From: Lachnospiraceae bacterium
Lineage (GTDB): Bacteria > Bacillota_A > Clostridia > Lachnospirales > Lachnospiraceae
Assembly: GCA_021770615.1 (NCBI GenBank)
Contig: JAETQR010000055.1
Span: forward strand, 1 to 17,595
Reading direction: 5' to 3'
Length of the DNA: 17,595 nt
This document shows positions 14,281 to 17,595 of the stretch, in pieces. Under the pieces are notes generated by a model. It did not search any database. It was not told the DNA's origin and was given only the letters and a program-made list of their open reading frames with translations. Positions within the stretch are counted from its first letter, which is position 1; each line of letters begins with the position of its first letter. The position numbers and the translations under genes were made by a program.

Positions 14281-15147
14281 ATGTGGATGCTTTACGCGGT
14301 AGGTTCTTCTTTTTTTGCGGGGATTACTGCGATCCTTGCAAAGTGCGGAATCCGGAAAACGGATTCTAATGTAGCGACGGCCATCCGGACGGTTATCGTA
14401 TGGCTGTTTTCGTGGCTGATGGTGCTGATCACAGGAACCGGGGGAGGGATCCGGCAGATCGACAGCAGGACGTTTCTTTTTCTTGTGCTGTCCGGGCTGG
14501 CCACAGGGGCGTCGTGGCTGTGCTATTTTCATGCCCTGCAAAAAGGAGACATTAATAAGGTGGTGCCCATTGATAAGTCCAGCACGGTGCTGACGATTCT
14601 GCTGGCCCTGATCTTTCTGCGGGAAGGGATTTCGGGGGCGAAGATCGTATCGCTTCTGCTCATCGGCGGCGGGACGCTGCTCATGATCAACAAAAAAGAT
14701 ATCAAAACAGATGATCGAAAGGAGAGCGGCAGCTGGGTGGTTTACGCGGTTTTGTCGGCGGTGTTCGCAAGCCTGACGGCTATTTTGGGGAAGATCGGGA
14801 TATCAGGGATTGATTCCAATCTCGGTACGGCCATCCGTACCACCGTGGTGCTGCTGATGGCCTGGATGATGGTGTTTTTTACAGGGAAACAGGGGGAGAT
14901 CCGGAAGACGGAGAAAAAGGAGCTGCTCTTTATCTGTCTGTCCGGGCTGGCCACCGGGGCGTCCTGGCTGTGTTATTACCGGGCGCTGCAGGACGGCCCG
15001 GCAAGCGTGGTCGTCCCTGTGGACAAGCTGAGTATGCTGGTCACCATAGCTTTTTCGTGGTTTGTTTTCCATGAAAGGCTGACGAAAAAGGCGGCAGCCG
15101 GGGCGGCACTTATCACCTTTGGGACGGTGCTGCTGGCCGTTGTGTAA
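14281..15147 (+). CDS. EamA/DMT-superfamily transporter, tandem halves
   Basis: A 288-residue integral membrane protein with two EamA domains, about ten hydrophobic segments, belonging to the drug/metabolite transporter superfamily; it would move a small solute or metabolite across the cytoplasmic membrane. The halves are strikingly alike: SGLATGASWLCY occurs at residues 71 and 221, and DSN-x2-TAIRT at about 28 and 178, both 150 residues (450 bp) apart. The corresponding DNA around 14491 and 14941 is also nearly identical over roughly 40 bp. This suggests fusion or duplication of a single-EamA (COG2510-like, about 140 residue) ancestor. AGGAGGT lies 7 nt before the ATG, fixing the start. It is GC-rich, has its own strong ribosome site after a terminator, and looks like resident chromosomal sequence. 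Substrate unknown. Confidence 0.9.
   Translation: MWMLYAVGSSFFAGITAILAKCGIRKTDSNVATAIRTVIVWLFSWLMVLITGTGGGIRQIDSRTFLFLVLSGLATGASWLCYFHALQKGDINKVVPIDKSSTVLTILLALIFLREGISGAKIVSLLLIGGGTLLMINKKDIKTDDRKESGSWVVYAVLSAVFASLTAILGKIGISGIDSNLGTAIRTTVVLLMAWMMVFFTGKQGEIRKTEKKELLFICLSGLATGASWLCYYRALQDGPASVVVPVDKLSMLVTIAFSWFVFHERLTKKAAAGAALITFGTVLLAVV
14491..14985 (+). repeat. 450-bp internal duplication within the EamA gene
   Basis: Matching DNA blocks start at 14491 and 14941, both TCCGGGCTGGCCAC followed by GGGGCGTC and TGGCTGTG, with few mismatches in about 40 bp. The 450-bp offset equals the 150-residue domain offset. Confidence 0.7.
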
Positions 15148-15166
15148 TCAGCGTGGGCAAAAGCGC

Positions 15167-15195
15167 TATACAACCTTGGGGAAATATGGTATGAT
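15167..15195 (+). promoter_or_regulatory. Promoter for the REC-HD-GYP-GGDEF gene
   Basis: An extended -10 (TGG-TATGAT, hexamer 15190-15195) with a 17-nt spacer to TATACA (15167-15172), a 4/6 match to the -35 consensus. Transcription would start near 15202, giving a 5' leader of about 140 nt. Confidence 0.6.
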
Positions 15196-15235
15196 AACTA
15201 AACTAAGGCTGAGACCATAAGGATAAGATACAAGA

Positions 15236-15344
15236 GCGTAAAATCCCATCGCCGGAGGCTCTGTGTGCCGGTAGCACACGCTGAGAGCTGGCCGGAGCGG
15301 AGCGCAAAGATTTTGCGTCACAACTGTGAGGGGACTGTACAGTT
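15236..15344 (+). promoter_or_regulatory. Structured 5' leader with alternative stems
   Basis: A long imperfect hairpin spans most of the leader. The base stem is GCGTAAAATC (15236-15245) with GATTTTGCGT (15309-15318). Inside are CCGG/CCGG (15252-15255 with 15292-15295), GGCTCT/AGAGCT (15257-15262 with 15284-15289) and the tip GTGTGC-cggta-GCACAC (15263-15279). A local hairpin CGCAAA/TTTGCG (15303-15308 with 15312-15317) uses the same bases as the base stem, so the two are mutually exclusive. A third stem, AACTGT/ACAGTT (15322-15327 with 15339-15344), puts the GAGGGGA ribosome site in its loop next to the ATG. This is riboswitch-like, but I could not match it to a known class. Confidence 0.5.
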
Positions 15345-17438
15345 ATGAAATTTGAGGAGAAGGAAGTGAATTTTTTGGAAAGCAGGATGCGAAAATATAA
15401 GATTCTCATAGTGGATGATTCGGAGATGAACCGTTCAATTCTGGCGGATATGCTGGAAGACCAGTACGATATTTTGGAGGCGGAAAATGGCGCGCGGGCA
15501 TTGGAGCTCATCGAAAGCTGCCAGCAGGACCTTTCTTTGGTGCTGCTGGATATTGTGATGCCTGAGACGGATGGGTTCGGCGTGTTGGAGGAGATGAAAC
15601 GCAAGGGGTATATCAGCGATATACCGGTCATTATGATTTCCTCGGAGCATGGCGCTTCCTGTGTGGAGAGGGCCTACGAGCTGGGGGCGGCAGATTTTAT
15701 CAGTCGTCCCTTTGACGCGCTGATCGTCCACCGCCGGGTAGATAATACGATTTTGCTGTATGCCAAGCAGAAGAAGCTGATGGAGCTGGCTGCTCGCCAG
15801 ATCTACGAGAAGGAGCGGGAGAACGGGCTGATGATCGAAATTCTCAGCCATGTGGTGGAATTTCGGAACGGGGAGAGTGGCCGTCATATTCACAGGGTAC
15901 GCTTTCTTACAGAATTCTTTCTGAGGGATCTGAACCAGCGTACGGATGCGTATCATTTTTCCCAGCAGGAGATCATGACCATCAGCACGGCGTCCGCCCT
16001 GCACGATATAGGAAAGATTGCCATACAGGAGGAGATCCTGAATAAACCGGGACGCCTGACGGAGGAGGAGTTTGCCGTGATGCGCACCCATGCCCAAATA
16101 GGCGCCCAGCTGCTGGACAATCTGCCGGTGCATCAGGAGGATCCGCTGATCAAGACGGTGTACAGCATTTGCCGCTGGCATCATGAACGGTATGACGGGA
16201 GCGGTTATCCGGACGGGCTGCGGGGAGAGGAGATTCCTATTGAGGCCCAGGTGGTGGCGCTGGCAGACGTGTACGACGCTTTGACCAGCGACCGGGTCTA
16301 TAAAAAAGCGATTCCCCACGCCGCGGCTGTGCAGATGATTCTGGACGGGAAATGCGGCGTGTTCAATCCGCTGCTGATGGAATGTCTCACGGAGGTGGCA
16401 GATAAGATGGAGGTGAGCCTGTCGGAGGACAAGCTGCAGGACGATCCCGGACAGTTCCGGGGAGTGGTGGAGGAGATGCTCCGGCGTGAGGAGCTGACGG
16501 CTTCCGACCGTACCCTTCGCCTTTTGGAGTGTGAGCGGATGAAGTATGACTTCTTTGCTTCCCTGACCGGAGAGGTTCAGTTTGAGTATACCCTTGATCC
16601 TGCCAGGCTGGTGTTATCGTCCATGGGCGCTGACCAGGTGGGCCTGCCGGAGGTGATCATGGATCCGGTCCATGATGAGAGACTGCTGCAGATTCTGCCC
16701 TCCGGCGAGCTGGAGAGACTGTGCGTGCTGCTGCAGGCCGCCACGCCTGCGCGGCCGGAAGCGTCCATCGACTGCAAGCTGCGTCTGGAGAAGGGGGAAA
16801 GATGGTTCCGCATTGTCTTCCGCACGACCTGGTCCGAGGAACCTCTTTGCTGTACGGGCGCCATGGGAAAGGCCATCGATATCCATGATTCACGGGTCAG
16901 GACGGATCATCTGGAGCGTATGGTTTCTTCCGACCAGCTCACCGGGCTTTTGAACCATGCCAGCGCAAAGAAACGGATCAAAGCGATGCTGGAGGAAGGG
17001 CCCACAGGGAAGTTTGCCCTGGCGATCTTTGATCTGGACGGGTTCAAATCTGCCAACGATACCTTCGGCCACCAGTTCGGTGACAAAGTCCTTGTCCAGA
17101 CGGCGCAGCGGCTGCGGCAGGGAACCAGAAGAAGCGATATCACGGCGCGGGTCGGCGGAGATGAGTACCTGCTGTTTTTGGAATATCAGCAGGAGCCGGA
17201 GCCTACGATCCGCAGGATCTTTTCCTCTCTGCTGGGAAAATGCGGCGATTTTAATGTTTCTGTCAGCTTTGGCGTGGCCCTTACAGAGACGGTGGGATAT
17301 GATTACGATATGCTCTTCCAGGCGGCAGATAAGGCCCTGTATACCATAAAACGGAGCGGCGGCGGACAGTACCGCTTTTACGATGCCGGGATGCGGGATA
17401 CCTTTGGGGCGCTCTCCCCTGTGGACGGGGAAATGTGA
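15345..17438 (+). CDS. Response regulator: REC, HD-GYP, PAS-like and GGDEF
   Basis: A 697-residue cyclic-di-GMP signalling protein. The REC domain (about 18-135) has D24/D25, the phospho-acceptor D69 (LLDIVMPETDG) and S99, but the usual conserved Lys is Arg (ISRPFD, R121). The HD-GYP phosphodiesterase (about 160-355) has H220-D221, H249, the HH pair at 279-280 and GYP at 287-289, so it looks active. A PAS-like segment spans about 400-515. The GGDEF cyclase (about 520-685) has GGDEY at 604-608 with an inhibitory RxxD at 595-598 five residues upstream. Both synthesis and breakdown of c-di-GMP are therefore possible. The ATG at 15345 follows GAGGGGA by about 10 nt, within a hairpin; GTG at 15366 also has a good site (AGGAG, 6 nt) and would trim seven residues. 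Expressed from its own promoter and leader. Confidence 0.93.
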   Translation: MKFEEKEVNFLESRMRKYKILIVDDSEMNRSILADMLEDQYDILEAENGARALELIESCQQDLSLVLLDIVMPETDGFGVLEEMKRKGYISDIPVIMISSEHGASCVERAYELGAADFISRPFDALIVHRRVDNTILLYAKQKKLMELAARQIYEKERENGLMIEILSHVVEFRNGESGRHIHRVRFLTEFFLRDLNQRTDAYHFSQQEIMTISTASALHDIGKIAIQEEILNKPGRLTEEEFAVMRTHAQIGAQLLDNLPVHQEDPLIKTVYSICRWHHERYDGSGYPDGLRGEEIPIEAQVVALADVYDALTSDRVYKKAIPHAAAVQMILDGKCGVFNPLLMECLTEVADKMEVSLSEDKLQDDPGQFRGVVEEMLRREELTASDRTLRLLECERMKYDFFASLTGEVQFEYTLDPARLVLSSMGADQVGLPEVIMDPVHDERLLQILPSGELERLCVLLQAATPARPEASIDCKLRLEKGERWFRIVFRTTWSEEPLCCTGAMGKAIDIHDSRVRTDHLERMVSSDQLTGLLNHASAKKRIKAMLEEGPTGKFALAIFDLDGFKSANDTFGHQFGDKVLVQTAQRLRQGTRRSDITARVGGDEYLLFLEYQQEPEPTIRRIFSSLLGKCGDFNVSVSFGVALTETVGYDYDMLFQAADKALYTIKRSGGGQYRFYDAGMRDTFGALSPVDGEM

Positions 17439-17444
17439 CAGATG

Positions 17445-17487
17445 AAAAACGTAACCATTCAGGTATCTGAACGGTTACGTTTTTTTT
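17445..17487 (+). terminator. Strong intrinsic terminator
   Basis: AAAAACGTAACC (17445-17456) pairs with GGTTACGTTTTT (17473-17484); an inner TTCAG-gtat-CTGAA stem (17458-17471) extends the hairpin, and an unbroken T-tract follows to 17487. It ends the signalling gene 6 nt after its stop. The group IIC intron begins on the next base. Confidence 0.9.
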
Positions 17488-17595
17488 GTGCGCCCGGCGG
17501 GCGCACGTTCTAAAGGGTGAAAGTCCCTGACCCACCCGGCAGTGGGAAGGGTGCAGCCAATGGCAAGGGCGTCACTGCGAAGTGGGGTCTGAAGG
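17488..17595 (+). mobile_element. Group IIC intron, 5' end (partial)
   Basis: The sequence starts GTGCGCCC, the usual GTGYG intron 5' end, and forms a perfect GTGCGCCC-ggc-GGGCGCAC hairpin. It then shows AAAGGGTGAAAGTCCC, then GGCAAGGGCGTCACTGCGAA and GGGGTCTGAAGG, all of which parallel domain I of group IIC introns such as the Oceanobacillus O.i.I1 ribozyme as I remember it. Bacterial class C introns characteristically insert just after intrinsic terminators, and this one begins exactly after the T-tract at 17487. The window ends inside domain I; any reverse transcriptase/maturase ORF would lie beyond it. Confidence 0.85.

Noticed and set aside
13899..14369. 156-residue ORF as a full gene
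   Set aside because: Its first 46 codons overlap the nucleotidyltransferase in another frame, and its end runs through a terminator into the EamA gene; only the piece from ATG 14037 to about 14129 looks like real ancestry.
15202..15344. TPP riboswitch, from GCTGAGA-like text at about 15208 and 15280
   Set aside because: The ACCTGAT and GGATAATGCCAGCG parts of the THI box are absent.
15202..15344. c-di-GMP-I (GEMM) riboswitch before the GGDEF gene
   Set aside because: Short GGTAGC and CGCAAAG matches occur, but in the wrong order and without the paired tetraloop/receptor layout.
15435..16319. 294-residue minus-strand ORF opposite the REC/HD-GYP region
   Set aside because: Shadow of a GC-rich coding sequence; no family motifs and no ribosome site.

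Overview
The window looks like a piece of a Gram-positive anaerobe of the Clostridia, most likely a gut Lachnospiraceae relative. The grounds are strong AGGAGG-type ribosome sites, a REC/HD-GYP/GGDEF regulator of the kind common in that family, clostridial-looking IS66 and group IIC intron sequences, and a patchwork of AT-rich accessory DNA beside GC-richer chromosomal-looking genes. This taxonomic call is inference. All convincing genes lie on the + strand.

Layout. (a) 1-1300: an N-terminally truncated IS66-type transposase (50-1177) with a hairpin after it; a 23-bp perfect direct repeat sits near its left edge and beyond its right edge. (b) 1300-3040: a DUF2130 protein with a long coiled coil built from a 303-bp tandem duplication and a PD-(D/E)XK-like C-terminal core. 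(c) 3041-3441: about 400 bp without a gene, holding phased TGAGG repeats and a perfect GAAA-capped hairpin. (d) 3442-11116: a very AT-rich operon-like block of a 60-residue ORF, a 1185-residue HEPN-SNF2 helicase, a 1233-residue sacsin-type GHKL ATPase and a 49-residue ORF starting at TTG. (e) 11177-14184: a GC-richer cassette of SAM methyltransferase, HNH nuclease, YcgL-type nucleotidyltransferase and a broken start of a second nucleotidyltransferase, closed by a terminator. (f) 14281-15147: an EamA transporter made of two near-identical halves. (g) 15167-17487: a promoter, a structured leader, a REC-HD-GYP-PAS-GGDEF protein and a terminator. (h) 17488-end: the 5' end of a group IIC intron inserted directly after that terminator's T-tract.

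Most interesting is block (d). One protein couples a Swt1-like HEPN domain (intact R-X4-H RNase motif), a RapA-type SH3-like segment and an SNF2/RapA-class motor. Its translationally linked partner has an N-terminal sacsin/HSP90-type ATPase, a cysteine-rich treble-clef remnant of HNH type and a C-terminal segment resembling the GreA/GreB C-terminal domain. The pairing matches no named anti-phage system I can recall (not DISARM, BREX, Druantia, Zorya or Hachiman), and two of its accessory modules resemble modules of RNA-polymerase-associated proteins. I propose it as a two- to four-gene conflict/defence module acting at transcription or nascent RNA; the domains are read from sequence, the function is inferred. 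With the DUF2130 nuclease-like protein on one side and the nucleotidyltransferase/HNH/methyltransferase cassette on the other, and IS66 and group II intron sequences at the window's edges, the region reads as a defence/accessory island.
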